This document shows, piece after piece, positions 1 to 8,644 of a DNA stretch of 53,634 nt. The stretch's first letter is position 1. Every line of letters starts with the position of its first letter. Under the pieces are notes generated by a model, which was given only the letters and a program-made list of their open reading frames with translations, made no database searches and was not told the DNA's origin. Made by a program: the position numbers and the translations under genes. Origin of the DNA: Cytobacillus praedii (GTDB taxonomy: Bacteria; Bacillota; Bacilli; Bacillales; Cytobacillaceae); assembly GCF_001439605.1 (NCBI RefSeq), contig NZ_LMBX01000017.1, forward strand, positions 1 through 53,634, given 5' to 3'.

Positions 1-29
1 TTGTTCTATTTCTATTTTAAAACAAAAAA

Positions 30-91
30 GACTGTAGGCAAACTCGATTTTCATCGAGTTTGTCTACAGTCTGAAAGGAGGCTCTGCCTCC
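30..91 (-). terminator. Terminator of pssA (two hairpins)
   Basis: A 19-bp stem (30-48 with 53-71, loop TTTC, one G-U pair) is followed on the minus strand by a run of T. A second short hairpin (GGAGGC/GCCTCC, 77-91) lies between it and the pssA stop. This is a typical rho-independent terminator for the leftward gene. Confidence 0.85.
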
Positions 92-96
92 TTTTT

Positions 97-786
97 TTAT
101 TCTTTATCTTTTTTTCCTTTCACAAAACGATATGCAAGGTATGCAATATATAATGGAGTGGCGATATAGATCAAATAAGGAAATTGGCCATGAGTTCCCT
201 TGACTATAATAAATAGAACGCAGCCAAGAAAAATGGTTACAATTGTACCGTATTTTGGAAGAGGCACTTCTTTTAAGCTGGGAATACGGATTTTACTCAC
301 CATTAAAAAGCACATGCCTGTAAAAACAACTGTCGTAATAATTTGCGGAATGATATGGCCAAATAATGTAAGTATGGCTAATATTCCACCTGCAGCTGTT
401 ATAGGAACACCAACAAAATAGTTCATCGATGTTTTCCCTGAGCTAATATTAAATCTAGCTAATCGATAAGCACCGAACAATGGAAATAGACCAGCAACAA
501 CGAAACCTAACATGCCAAATTGATAAAAATATGTATAATAGACTAAAAATGATGGCGCAACTCCAAATGTAACGATATCTGCAAGGGAATCCAACTCTTT
601 TCCTAAAGTACTATCAGCATTTAACATTCGCGCAAGTCTTCCATCCATACTGTCGAGCATCATCCCAATTAAGATTAAAATCGCTGCATTCTTAAAACCC
701 CCATTTGCAGCGAAACCAATAGACAAAAAACCACAATATAAATTTCCTAATGTTACCATATTAGGAATTGCTTTAGTAAATCTCAC
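97..786 (-). CDS. pssA: CDP-diacylglycerol--serine O-phosphatidyltransferase
   Basis: Makes phosphatidylserine from CDP-diacylglycerol and serine, the first committed step to phosphatidylethanolamine, in the cytoplasmic membrane. The CDP-alcohol phosphatidyltransferase signature is visible at about residues 48-70: DGRLAR, then eight residues, then G-KEL-D-SLA-D, including both metal-binding aspartates. Several hydrophobic segments follow, ending in a basic tail (FVKGKKDKE). The length of 229 aa is a little above the Bacillus norm of about 180 aa. The start is GTG, with AAAGGAG about 12 bases upstream, which is rather distant. It stands alone with its own terminator; the usual partner psd is not in the window. 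Confidence 0.93.
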   Translation of the reverse strand: MRFTKAIPNMVTLGNLYCGFLSIGFAANGGFKNAAILILIGMMLDSMDGRLARMLNADSTLGKELDSLADIVTFGVAPSFLVYYTYFYQFGMLGFVVAGLFPLFGAYRLARFNISSGKTSMNYFVGVPITAAGGILAILTLFGHIIPQIITTVVFTGMCFLMVSKIRIPSLKEVPLPKYGTIVTIFLGCVLFIIVKGTHGQFPYLIYIATPLYIAYLAYRFVKGKKDKE

Positions 787-829
787 GAGGGTGTATCACT
801 CCTTTTTTTGTTATTTTATGTAAGAAACT

Positions 830-1200
830 ATTATTTCACACAAATGATTACCAACCATTAGAATTATAACATTATATTCCTTTTGTTAAAGGATTATATA
901 TAAAATAATGGCAATCGGGAAAAAGTGTGAAAAGAGTGGAAAAGCACCCTCTCCATAGTTTAGTCCGTCCAGAAATTTTTGCACCATTGATTATTTCACA
1001 CACTCATTCATAACCGGTCGTCTCCATAGATCTTTTCATTAAAGTTCATTACACTTTATGCAGATTGCGTAGTTCCTCAATACAAGTTGACTTTCTGGTT
1101 TCAATATCCTAGTAATGTTCCATTTCCCTTTTGTTACCTTTTACGAGAGAAATGCCTTTAAATTTATTTAAAAGGAATCTTAAAATAATGGTTTTTCTAA
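830..1200. other. Intergenic stretch, no gene seen
   Basis: About 370 bases between pssA and the hydrolase gene. All frames are interrupted and no convincing hairpin, repeat or small gene was found. The pssA promoter should lie at its left end, but no clear boxes could be assigned. Confidence 0.5.
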
Positions 1201-1986
1201 CTAATTTATTATTTTTCCATCTGGAATCTTCCCGTCAATAATCCATTTCTCTACCATTTGATTAAAAAACTGCGGCTCAGCTAATGATACACCATGCCCA
1301 ACGCCAGGTAAAATGACCCCTTTACAATTCGGATTTTTCTTCACGATATCGGCTGCTGATTTTTTCATAATCGTTCTTTCTTTATCGCCTACAGTTACTA
1401 ATATTTTTCCTTTTGCTTGACTAAATTTTCCTGGTAATTCAAATGCCATATTTTCTTTTAATACGCTAATAAGAGTATCTCGTCTCATGTTAGAACTTTC
1501 TTCATAATATTTTTCAAAGTAGTCTTTGCCTATATAAAGAGTTTTTGCTTGGACTTTTGAAAATAGTTTATTTTTGATTAAAGGATATGTTAGTTTAACA
1601 GAAGAGCTAATAAAATAGCTTGAAAATGGAATAGGTCTTACTAATGCACTATTAATGATTGCATAATCAATTAAATGCGGCTTTTTACTCACCATTTGGA
1701 TAGCCACTTGTGCACCTAGCGAAAAGCCAATAATAATTACTTTTTTACCTTTTGCTTTTTTTTCAATTAACTTGAGCAATTGTTCTGCACTATTTCCTAT
1801 AGAAAATCCCTCAAATCCCATCTTCTTATCTTGCTTTAATAAGTCCGGTACAACACAATGAAAATCAGTAAAGTATTGAACTTGTTTATCCCACATCCAT
1901 CCACTTACTCCTCCACCATGTATAAAAAGCATCAATGGACCGGACTTATCACCATATTCTTGAAAATATATAGCCAAATTATTCAC
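1201..1986 (-). CDS. Alpha/beta hydrolase
   Basis: A 261-aa alpha/beta-hydrolase fold enzyme of unknown substrate. The oxyanion-hole segment FIHGGG is near residues 21-26. The nucleophile elbow GFSLGA (G-x-S-x-G) is near residue 92. A late GVGHGVSL supplies the catalytic histidine, with an acidic residue expected near VGDKERT. No signal peptide is seen, so it is probably cytoplasmic. It starts 21 bp after the marR gene on the same strand, so the two form an operon, and the hydrolase is the likely target of that repressor. The family includes esterases, lipases and C-C hydrolases; the sequence alone does not separate these. Confidence 0.85.
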   Translation of the reverse strand: MNNLAIYFQEYGDKSGPLMLFIHGGGVSGWMWDKQVQYFTDFHCVVPDLLKQDKKMGFEGFSIGNSAEQLLKLIEKKAKGKKVIIIGFSLGAQVAIQMVSKKPHLIDYAIINSALVRPIPFSSYFISSSVKLTYPLIKNKLFSKVQAKTLYIGKDYFEKYYEESSNMRRDTLISVLKENMAFELPGKFSQAKGKILVTVGDKERTIMKKSAADIVKKNPNCKGVILPGVGHGVSLAEPQFFNQMVEKWIIDGKIPDGKIIN

Positions 1987-2007
1987 CTCAATATAATAGA
2001 ACTGTTT

Positions 2008-2472
2008 TTACTTTTTCTTATCGTACGAGTTTGATTGGTTACTATCAGTTGCAATAATTTGTAATTTTTCTAAAATATCCTTTAGTTGTTTCAAGTCATG
2101 TGTTGATAACCTTCCATAAATTTCTTTATTGATTTGCTTTTTCAAAACAGCTAATTCTTTGAAATATTGATGGGCTTTATCAGCAAGGTATAAGATAATT
2201 TCACGTCGGTTTTGAGGATTATATTTTCTCTCGATATATCCTCTGTCTTCTAATTTATTGAGTATTTGACTTACCGCACTAGTAGAAACATTTAATTTAT
2301 CTGCGATATCTTTCGTTGAAGTAACTCCTTCCTTGATTAATTCTAACAATAGTACTTGCTTTGCAGTTAATTGATTATCTAGTTTTTTTTCAAATTTTTT
2401 TGCTACTAAGATATTAAAGTCGTTTTGTAGAATATTTATTTGATGAATATATTCATCTTTCACTATATACAC
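2008..2472 (-). CDS. MarR family transcriptional regulator
   Basis: A 154-aa winged-helix repressor. The recognition helix and wing appear as STSAVSQILNKLEDRGYIERK followed by NRREIILYLADKA, the normal MarR order. It is the first gene of a two-gene operon with an alpha/beta hydrolase. A near-perfect 12-bp inverted repeat lies 8-39 bases upstream of its start, as expected for autorepression. Ligand unknown. The ATG at 2472 has an AGAGGTG ribosome site. Confidence 0.9.
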   Translation of the reverse strand: MYIVKDEYIHQINILQNDFNILVAKKFEKKLDNQLTAKQVLLLELIKEGVTSTKDIADKLNVSTSAVSQILNKLEDRGYIERKYNPQNRREIILYLADKAHQYFKELAVLKKQINKEIYGRLSTHDLKQLKDILEKLQIIATDSNQSNSYDKKK

Positions 2473-2480
2473 CTCTTTAA

Positions 2481-2511
2481 TTAAGCTATCTTAATTATAA
2501 AGATACCTTAA
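2481..2511. promoter_or_regulatory. Probable MarR operator
   Basis: TTAAGCTATCTT (2481-2492) and AAGATACCTTAA (2500-2511) form an inverted repeat with one mismatch and a 7-bp spacer, directly upstream of the marR start. The position fits autorepression; binding is inferred. Confidence 0.55.
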
Positions 2512-2563
2512 CTATTTTACAAATAAACATGAGGTTTTCTCCATATATCTGAAATCGAAAATA

Positions 2564-2602
2564 ATTAAGTAAAGCACCGGTTATTCCGATGCTTTACTTA
2601 AT
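2564..2602 (-). terminator. Terminator overlapping the end of the CaiB gene
   Basis: Perfect 13-bp arms ATTAAGTAAAGCA (2564-2576) and TGCTTTACTTAAT (2590-2602), followed by T-rich sequence on the minus strand. One arm lies inside the last codons of the CoA transferase gene and the stop codon sits in the loop. It separates the acyl-CoA operon from marR. Confidence 0.75.
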
Positions 2603-3684
2603 ATTTTTGTTGCAATTTCTTCTGTATGTTCACCTAATAAAGGTGATGATGCCCCGTTCTGTTTTTGATCTCCGTGCATTTTTACAGATAGACTTCCGGT
2701 GTGAGTTTTGTATATTATTTCCATTTTATTAAAAAGTTCAAATGAATACAATTCATTTGGTTCTAGAACAGGTGCTAGACAGCAATCTATTTTCTTTCCG
2801 AATTCTATCCATTCTGCTAAATTTCGGCTTCGAAACAAATCACTTACCTGCATATATACTGGATTGTTCATTTCTGCCTTAGAAAAATGAGCATTCATCC
2901 ATTCTTCTCTTCCAAGTGCCTGACAGAAATTGACCCAAAATTTTGGTTCAAGTGCACCTAATGTCACATAACGGAGATCTTTCGTTTCATAGATTGCGTA
3001 GGAGACAAACTTCCCATTTATTTCTTTTATTCCCGTTTGATCACCTGTTTCTTGCTCGATGAGAAGGTGATTTCCCATGATTGAAGCCACTGTCTCTGCA
3101 ATAGAGATGCAGTGATAGCTTCCCTTGCCAGTTAGTCTCTTAGAAACAATCCCCGCTAATATACGTTCGCTCGCAGCCATCCCTCCCAGATAATCTGCGA
3201 TTTGTATCGATGGGTGGACTAGCTTCCCATACTCATCCTTTAATTGAGAAAGAACCCCGCTAACAGCAATAAAATTGATATCATGGCCTCCAAGATGAGA
3301 GAATGTGCCAGCATTCCCGTAACCAGTCAAGGAGCAGTAAACAATATCTTCTTTATGTGTAATCACTGTTTCATAATCAAGACCAAGCTTTTTCATAACA
3401 CCTGGGCGAAAGCTTTCTAGGACAGCATCCGCTGTCTTGATTAGCTGCAGCGCCTGCTCTCTTCCCTCTATTTCTTTTAGATTAAGGGTGATACTTTTCT
3501 TCTGGCGGTTGTTAGCTAAGAAAACAATGCCAGTATCATCTTTTTTGACTCCAAACTCCCTTGCTAGGTCCCCTTTGATGGGCTCTATCTTAATTACTTC
3601 AGCACCAAGCTCTGCTAGTCTCATCGTTGCATAAGGTCCCGGAAGATAATTAGTAAAGTCGATGATTCTTATCCCATCTAACAT
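2581..3684 (-). CDS. CaiB/BaiF family CoA transferase
   Basis: A class III CoA transferase or 2-methylacyl-CoA racemase-like protein of 367 aa. The N-terminus (LDGIRIIDFTNYLPGPYA) and AELGAEVIKIEP are family hallmarks. The aspartate in QIADYLGG matches the catalytic Asp that forms the acyl anhydride in formyl-CoA transferase. It would move CoA between acids, or epimerise a 2-methylacyl-CoA. It is the last gene of the dehydrogenase-thiolase-ligase-transferase run and has its own terminator. AAAGGATGA precedes the ATG. The length is close to alpha-methylacyl-CoA racemases (about 360-380 aa) rather than the 420-aa formyl-CoA transferases, so either activity is possible. Confidence 0.85.
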   Translation of the reverse strand: MLDGIRIIDFTNYLPGPYATMRLAELGAEVIKIEPIKGDLAREFGVKKDDTGIVFLANNRQKKSITLNLKEIEGREQALQLIKTADAVLESFRPGVMKKLGLDYETVITHKEDIVYCSLTGYGNAGTFSHLGGHDINFIAVSGVLSQLKDEYGKLVHPSIQIADYLGGMAASERILAGIVSKRLTGKGSYHCISIAETVASIMGNHLLIEQETGDQTGIKEINGKFVSYAIYETKDLRYVTLGALEPKFWVNFCQALGREEWMNAHFSKAEMNNPVYMQVSDLFRSRNLAEWIEFGKKIDCCLAPVLEPNELYSFELFNKMEIIYKTHTGSLSVKMHGDQKQNGASSPLLGEHTEEIATKILSKASE

Positions 3685-3759
3685 CGAATCATCCTTTCAT
3701 AGCTAGAGTTGAGTATTTAAAAAAGTATCTTTTCTTTTAATACGATTAAAATAGTGGCC

Positions 3760-5328
3760 TTACAGTCCGTTCATCTGAGATAAGTCCTCAAGCCGTTTTC
3801 GCAGCATAAATTTTTGAATCTTCCCGCTGGCATTTCTCGGCAACGCGTCACAAAAAATATATTGCCGCGGGCGTTTATAGTTCGCAAGTTCTTCACTGTT
3901 TTTACAAACTTCATCAAGCATCTCTTCTGTAAGAGACAAATCCTTTCTAACGATAAAAGCAGTTACCGTTTCACCCCAGCGATCATCAGGCTGACCAATG
4001 ACTGCCACATCAAGGACATCGCTATGCGTATACAAAACATCCTCTACCTCACGAGGATAAATATTCTCCCCGCCACTGATAATCATGTCATCCACACGAT
4101 CCTTTACAAATAGATACCCTTCTTCATCCAGATAACCAATATCACCAGAATGGTACCAACCCTTATATAAGGAACTAGCAGAGGCTTCTTCATTATTATA
4201 ATACCCGCTCATCATACACGGTCCCTGAACGATGATCTCACCTGTTTCACCAGCCGGGACTGTATCATCTGGATCTGATGGACCATACTCATTCGGGCGG
4301 ACAATTCTTATTTCATGATTCAGGCATGCTTGCCCTGCTGATCCAGCTTTTCGAATTTGATCTTCATCGAATAAAAAGGTAATCGCAGGACCCATTTCTG
4401 TCATGCCATATGCTTGAACGAGGGCTATTCCTAATTTATCTTTACATGCATATACAAGTGTTGGCGCCATTGGTGCAGCACCGTAAAGCCCTAATTTTAG
4501 GCTATCCAGCTGATACTCTTTGAGATTTTCCTGCAGCAGCATATTCCACATTGTTGGTGCAGCAAACAACTTGGTGATCTTTTCATCAGTGATTAATTGG
4601 AGTACTTGCTTTGGATCGAAATGATGGAGAATAGTATTTTTTGCACCGACATGCACACGGGGAAGGAAGGCACAATGAAGTTCAGCGCAATGGAACATTG
4701 GTGCGGTTACGAGGCCATTATCATTGGTGTCTAGTTTTGTTGCGCTAATGACAATTAAACTCTGTTCAACAATTTCCCTGTGCCGATGAAGAACACCCTT
4801 TGGTCTTCCGGTCGTTCCGCTCGTATACATAATGGCATATACATCATTTTCATCAATAGCAGCTTTAACCTTGGATCTTGGTGCAGAAGCCACCTTTACT
4901 TTGTAGCTTGCTGCATAAGCCGGAGCATCTTCATCTATATACCAGAACGCAGTTTGCGGGAAACGATTAGCGATGGGACCAATACCAGATTCAAGCATTT
5001 TTTCGAACAGGACAACCTTTGGGTTTGCATCTGATAAGATATATGCTACTTCTTCAGACATTAAACGAAAATTAATAGGATTGAAAATCGCCCCTATTTT
5101 GGCACAGGCGAAAAAGGCAGTTGCAAGTTCTTCTGTATTAAATAGATAGACTGAAACAATATCCCCTTTTTTCACTCCCTCTTGTAATAAAGCATTAGCT
5201 AGCTTATCAATTTCTAGACTCCACTCTTTATAAGTGAGACGCAAGTTTTTTCTGACATCAAAAAGAGCTTCCTTGTTTGGATATTTCCCAACCGTTAGAT
5301 CAAATATTTTCCCAATTGTTGTCGCCAT
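3760..5328 (-). CDS. Fatty/acyl-CoA ligase (AMP-binding)
   Basis: A 522-aa ANL-superfamily acyl-CoA synthetase that activates a carboxylic acid with ATP and CoA. The P-loop MYTSGTTGRPKG is near residue 166, the A5 motif YGMTEMGP near 310, the HSGDIG motif near 392 and DRVDDMIISGGENIYP near 408. The last is the hinge that rotates between half-reactions. The C-terminal catalytic lysine motif is NASGKIQK. No transmembrane segment is seen. It lies in the acyl-CoA operon, 186 bp after the thiolase and 75 bp before the CoA transferase, with GGAGG before the ATG. The substrate could be a fatty, branched or aryl acid; the family does not tell. Confidence 0.9.
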   Translation of the reverse strand: MATTIGKIFDLTVGKYPNKEALFDVRKNLRLTYKEWSLEIDKLANALLQEGVKKGDIVSVYLFNTEELATAFFACAKIGAIFNPINFRLMSEEVAYILSDANPKVVLFEKMLESGIGPIANRFPQTAFWYIDEDAPAYAASYKVKVASAPRSKVKAAIDENDVYAIMYTSGTTGRPKGVLHRHREIVEQSLIVISATKLDTNDNGLVTAPMFHCAELHCAFLPRVHVGAKNTILHHFDPKQVLQLITDEKITKLFAAPTMWNMLLQENLKEYQLDSLKLGLYGAAPMAPTLVYACKDKLGIALVQAYGMTEMGPAITFLFDEDQIRKAGSAGQACLNHEIRIVRPNEYGPSDPDDTVPAGETGEIIVQGPCMMSGYYNNEEASASSLYKGWYHSGDIGYLDEEGYLFVKDRVDDMIISGGENIYPREVEDVLYTHSDVLDVAVIGQPDDRWGETVTAFIVRKDLSLTEEMLDEVCKNSEELANYKRPRQYIFCDALPRNASGKIQKFMLRKRLEDLSQMNGL

Positions 5329-5408
5329 ATAAACTTTCCTCCTTTTTTTATAATGCCTTTTCGTTCCCTACATATATATTTTTTAATGACAACGGCACAC
5401 TCTCCCAC

Positions 5409-5507
5409 TTATTCGCAATCATCTGTTTCTTTTGTTTCACGACTGCCATGTATTTTACATTTCTTTGTAGAGGGATACTGGTTTTCTAAAAAGCAGCTGC
5501 CCTCCAC
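5409..5507 (-). CDS. Possible small Cys-rich peptide (32 aa)
   Basis: The 186-bp gap between thiolase and ligase holds a GTG-initiated frame of 32 aa. It contains SCFLENQYPSTKKC, KIHG and a DDCE end: three cysteines and a histidine spaced like a small metal site. The amino acid make-up looks coding. No good ribosome site precedes the GTG, so it may be a remnant of a longer protein or chance. Family not recognised. Confidence 0.28.
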   Translation of the reverse strand: MEGSCFLENQYPSTKKCKIHGSRETKETDDCE

Positions 5508-5514
5508 ATTGCAA

Positions 5515-6666
5515 TTAATTTAATCGTTCAATGATTGTTGCATTGGCCATTCCATGACCTTCACACATTGTTTGTAGCCCATATCTACCACTTGTTCGTT
5601 CAAGCTCATGCATCATGGTTACCATTAATCGGGCACCGCTCCCGCCAAGTGGATGACCAAGTGCAATCGCCCCGCCGTTAGGATTTAGCTTTGCAGGATC
5701 TGCTCCAGTATCCTTCAACCAAGCTAGCGGGACAGGTGCAAAGGCTTCATTGACCTCGAAAATATCAATTTCATCGATAGACAAACCTGCCTTCTTTAAT
5801 ACCTTTTCTGTTGCTGGAATCGGTCCCGTTAGCATAAGTGTTGGATCTGATCCGACTACAGAACGGGCGAGGATGCGAAATCTTGGCTTCAATCCTAATT
5901 CCTCTGCTTTTTCACGGGACATGATTAATAAAGCAGCTGCCCCATCACTAATTTGGCTGGCATTCCCTGCATGAATCACGCCACCTTCCTTAAAAACTGT
6001 CTTTAGCGAACCCAGCTTTTCAACAGTAGTCTCCTTCCGCGGACCAGCATCTTCGGTGACGATAAATGTCTCCCCATCTGGTAACGTTACTTCAATTGGA
6101 GTAATTTCTCTATCAAAATAACCGTACTCCTGTGCTTTCAAAGCCTTCTGATGACTTTCATATGAAAACTGATCCAATTCTTCCCGAGAAAACCCATATT
6201 TTTCAGCAATTCTCTCAGCGGATAACCCTTGATGAATGATCTCATACTGGTTTGTTAATTTTTCGCTATAAGGAACACCTTGATAACTTGACCCAATCGG
6301 AACTCTTGACATGCTTTCGACTCCACCTGCGATGACAACATCCATATCACCAGAGAGTATCGCTTGTGCGGCAAAATGAACTGCCTGCTGGCTTGATCCG
6401 CATTGACGATCAATTGTCGTACCTGGAACTTCTATAGGCAGTCCCGCAATTAGGGCTGCAACCCTTGCAATATCCCCGCTTTGCTCACCAATCTGTGATA
6501 CACATCCCATAATGACATCTTCAATGATTTCTGGGTCGATTCCTGCTTTCTCTACTAATGCCTTTAAACAATATCCAGCTAGATCATCTGCCCGAATATC
6601 CTTTAAATAGCCATTTTTTCTCCCTACCGGCGTTCTGATTCCTTCGACAATGACTGCTTCTCGCAT
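5515..6666 (-). CDS. Thiolase (acetyl-CoA acyltransferase)
   Basis: A 383-aa degradative-type thiolase, which cleaves 3-ketoacyl-CoA or condenses acetyl-CoA. The nucleophilic cysteine is C89 in DRQCGSSQQA. NEAFAPV, GGAIALGHPLGGSGAR (catalytic His) and the C-terminal CEGHG (second catalytic Cys) are all present, so it should be active. It begins 14 bp after the acyl-CoA dehydrogenase and is surely co-transcribed. GAGAGGGAGAG precedes the ATG. It is the last step of a beta-oxidation-like sequence; enoyl-CoA hydratase is absent from this cluster. Confidence 0.92.
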   Translation of the reverse strand: MREAVIVEGIRTPVGRKNGYLKDIRADDLAGYCLKALVEKAGIDPEIIEDVIMGCVSQIGEQSGDIARVAALIAGLPIEVPGTTIDRQCGSSQQAVHFAAQAILSGDMDVVIAGGVESMSRVPIGSSYQGVPYSEKLTNQYEIIHQGLSAERIAEKYGFSREELDQFSYESHQKALKAQEYGYFDREITPIEVTLPDGETFIVTEDAGPRKETTVEKLGSLKTVFKEGGVIHAGNASQISDGAAALLIMSREKAEELGLKPRFRILARSVVGSDPTLMLTGPIPATEKVLKKAGLSIDEIDIFEVNEAFAPVPLAWLKDTGADPAKLNPNGGAIALGHPLGGSGARLMVTMMHELERTSGRYGLQTMCEGHGMANATIIERLN

Positions 6667-6680
6667 ATTTCTCTCCCTCT

Positions 6681-7826
6681 CTACAAACCGATATTTTTCG
6701 CGATAATAACCTTCATAATTTCATTCGTTCCTGCATAAATACTGGCTACTGGTATATCCCGATATCTCCTTGCAATCTCGTATTCTTCCATATAGCCGTA
6801 CCCCCCATGAAGCTGCATACATTCTGCAGCTATTTTCCTTGCATTCTCTGTTAACTTCCACTTTGCCATCGATACTTTTGTAACGACATCCTTGCCAAGC
6901 ATATGCTCGGTTATCAGCAGATCAAGAAAGGCTCTTCCCATTTCAATGTCTGTCGCCATTTCAGCAATTTTAAATTGTGTATTTTGAAAACGGCTAATTG
7001 ATTTTCCAAACGCTTCTCTCGCTTTAACATAATCAATCGTCATTTTTAGCATTTCCTCAGCAGCAATCTGCGCAGCGATCGCTACAACAAGCCGTTCCTG
7101 CTGTAATTTTTCCATTAAGTAAAGGAAGCCTTTTCCTTCTTCACCAATTAAATTTTCCTTAGGTACAATGCAATCCTCGAAAATCAGCTCGGCCGTATCC
7201 TGGCAGTGCAGTCCAATTTTGTTTAGCTTTCTTCCTCTCGTTAAACCAGGTGAATCTCTTTCAATCGCAAGCAGGCTGATGCCTTTATGAGCTGGGACTG
7301 CATCAGGATTTGTTTTACATGCAACAATAATTAAATCAGAATGGATCCCATTCGTGATGAAAGTTTTCTGTCCATTTACAACATAATGTTCTCCCTCAAG
7401 TCGTGCGGTTGTTTTGATTCCGGCTAGGTCAGAGCCTGTACCTGGTTCAGTCATCGCAATCGCTGTGATCATATCACCAGTTGCACAGGACGGCAGCCAT
7501 TTCTGCTTTTGCTCCTTAGTTCCGTAACTAGTTAAATATGGAACGACAATATCATTGTGTAGACCGATACCAACTAAGCCAGATCCAACTCGCTCTAGCT
7601 CTTCATTAATAACAACAGCAAAGCCCCAATCAACCTCACTGCCGCCATACTGCTCATCAATGGTTGGGCATAGAAACCCCTGCTCGCCCATTTTCAGCCA
7701 GAATTCTCTAGGAATGATACGGTCCGCTTCCCACTGTTCATAATATGGATACGCTTCCTTTTCTAAAAACTTTCGCAATGATTTCCGAAAGATTTCATGT
7801 TCGTCCTTTATATATGGAGCTGTCAT
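6681..7826 (-). CDS. Acyl-CoA dehydrogenase (LCAD/IVD-like)
   Basis: An FAD-dependent acyl-CoA dehydrogenase of 381 aa that introduces the alpha-beta double bond and passes electrons to ETF. AMTEPGTGSDLAG (FAD and substrate) and NGQKTFITNG are seen mid-protein, and QLHGGYGYMEEY near the end. The C-terminal segment is IYAGTNEIMK, not the YEGT form that carries the catalytic glutamate in medium- and short-chain enzymes. Glu-244 in KLQQERL aligns instead with the helix-G base of long-chain and isovaleryl-CoA dehydrogenases. This suggests a long-chain or branched substrate. It is the first gene of the operon, with GAAAGGAG upstream of the ATG. Confidence 0.9.
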   Translation of the reverse strand: MTAPYIKDEHEIFRKSLRKFLEKEAYPYYEQWEADRIIPREFWLKMGEQGFLCPTIDEQYGGSEVDWGFAVVINEELERVGSGLVGIGLHNDIVVPYLTSYGTKEQKQKWLPSCATGDMITAIAMTEPGTGSDLAGIKTTARLEGEHYVVNGQKTFITNGIHSDLIIVACKTNPDAVPAHKGISLLAIERDSPGLTRGRKLNKIGLHCQDTAELIFEDCIVPKENLIGEEGKGFLYLMEKLQQERLVVAIAAQIAAEEMLKMTIDYVKAREAFGKSISRFQNTQFKIAEMATDIEMGRAFLDLLITEHMLGKDVVTKVSMAKWKLTENARKIAAECMQLHGGYGYMEEYEIARRYRDIPVASIYAGTNEIMKVIIAKNIGL

Positions 7827-7936
7827 ATCGTTCTCCTTTCAACTGCTATTTTTTTTATTGTACCTTAATTATGTTTTTTTGAACATTCAGAATTCATAAC
7901 TTGAAAAATATTTACTGTAAGCCACACAATACAAAT

Positions 7937-7967
7937 GGAGTCCAATTTTTTATATAAATTGAACTCC
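7937..7967 (-). terminator. Hairpin after the 54-aa membrane peptide gene
   Basis: Twelve-bp arms 7937-7948 and 7956-7967 with one mismatch lie immediately after the stop codon at 7968. The minus-strand tail is only moderately T-rich, while the plus side runs into TTTTTTATTA, so it may act in either direction. Confidence 0.5.
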
Positions 7968-8132
7968 TCATTTTTTATTATTTTTCTGCAGATTATCTAT
8001 TTTTGCTTCCAACCTTTTTAATTGTTCATTTCTTTTTTTGGATGAGCGCACAATAAAGAAAATCATAATGATCAGTGCCACCGGTATTAATATCGCAAAC
8101 ATTTGATAGATAACATCAGTTATATTAATCAC
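7968..8132 (-). CDS. Small single-pass membrane protein (54 aa)
   Basis: A GTG-initiated gene with AGAGGGGCAG seven or so bases upstream. The product has one hydrophobic segment at about residues 7-28, then a strongly basic stretch (RSSKKRNEQLKR) and a short amphipathic helix likely to form a coiled coil (LEAKIDNLQK). The topology would be N-out with a charged cytoplasmic tail. Small membrane peptides of this design are common and mostly uncharacterised in Bacillus. It is followed directly by a hairpin. Function unknown. Confidence 0.6.
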   Translation of the reverse strand: MINITDVIYQMFAILIPVALIIMIFFIVRSSKKRNEQLKRLEAKIDNLQKNNKK

Positions 8133-8159
8133 AAGTATCTGCCCCTCTCTATGAATATG

Positions 8160-8345
8160 CTAATTTAAACTTTTAATAATAATACAAATGCAGTGATGTT
8201 TTTGTAAGATCTCTAAATCAGATAGGGCAAGGGTATCCAGTGAAACAAAACCCATGCTCTATACCATGTACCAAAGTTCTGCAACATCTTCGTTTAGAAC
8301 ATTAAGCAAAGGCTTATCAGAAGCAATAAAACAATATTGACTCAT
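8160..8345 (-). pseudogene. Short gene with internal amber stop
   Basis: An ATG at 8345 with a good ribosome site (TAAGGAG) opens a 28-codon frame (MSQYCFIASDKPLLNVL...) that ends at TAG (8259-8261). The same frame then stays open for another 32 codons to TAG at 8160. A strong translation start in front of such a short product suggests a truncated or nonsense-mutated gene. The family is not recognised with certainty. Confidence 0.35.
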
Positions 8346-8356
8346 CTATTATCTCC

Positions 8357-8572
8357 TTAGATCGTTGTGAAGAAATACCACATACCGGCTGCTATTAATG
8401 AAACAATCCCTCCTATTCCAGAATACAAAGATATTTTAGTTCTAGTATTTTTTTTCGGATCTATTTCAGAATAGATATTTCCTCTCTCTCTTTCTCCATC
8501 CGTCCAAGCACCGATAGAAATACCTGAGATTAGGATGCCAACTGCCCCTATGATGAGTAAAAATTGAACCAT
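8357..8572 (-). CDS. DUF5316-like small membrane protein
   Basis: A 71-aa protein with two hydrophobic segments (about residues 4-21 and 50-69) joined by a charged loop containing DGERERGN and KKNTRTK. The arrangement resembles the DUF5316 family of Bacillus, whose role is unknown. AGGGGGACTC lies before the ATG. It is followed by the short broken gene at 8160-8345, with which it might share a transcript. The family call is from memory of the pattern. Confidence 0.65.
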   Translation of the reverse strand: MVQFLLIIGAVGILISGISIGAWTDGERERGNIYSEIDPKKNTRTKISLYSGIGGIVSLIAAGMWYFFTTI

Positions 8573-8644
8573 TAAGAGTCCCCCTTTTACGCAGATATTT
8601 ACTATTTAGCCCTGCTAAATCAATCGAAAATTTCTATACATTTA

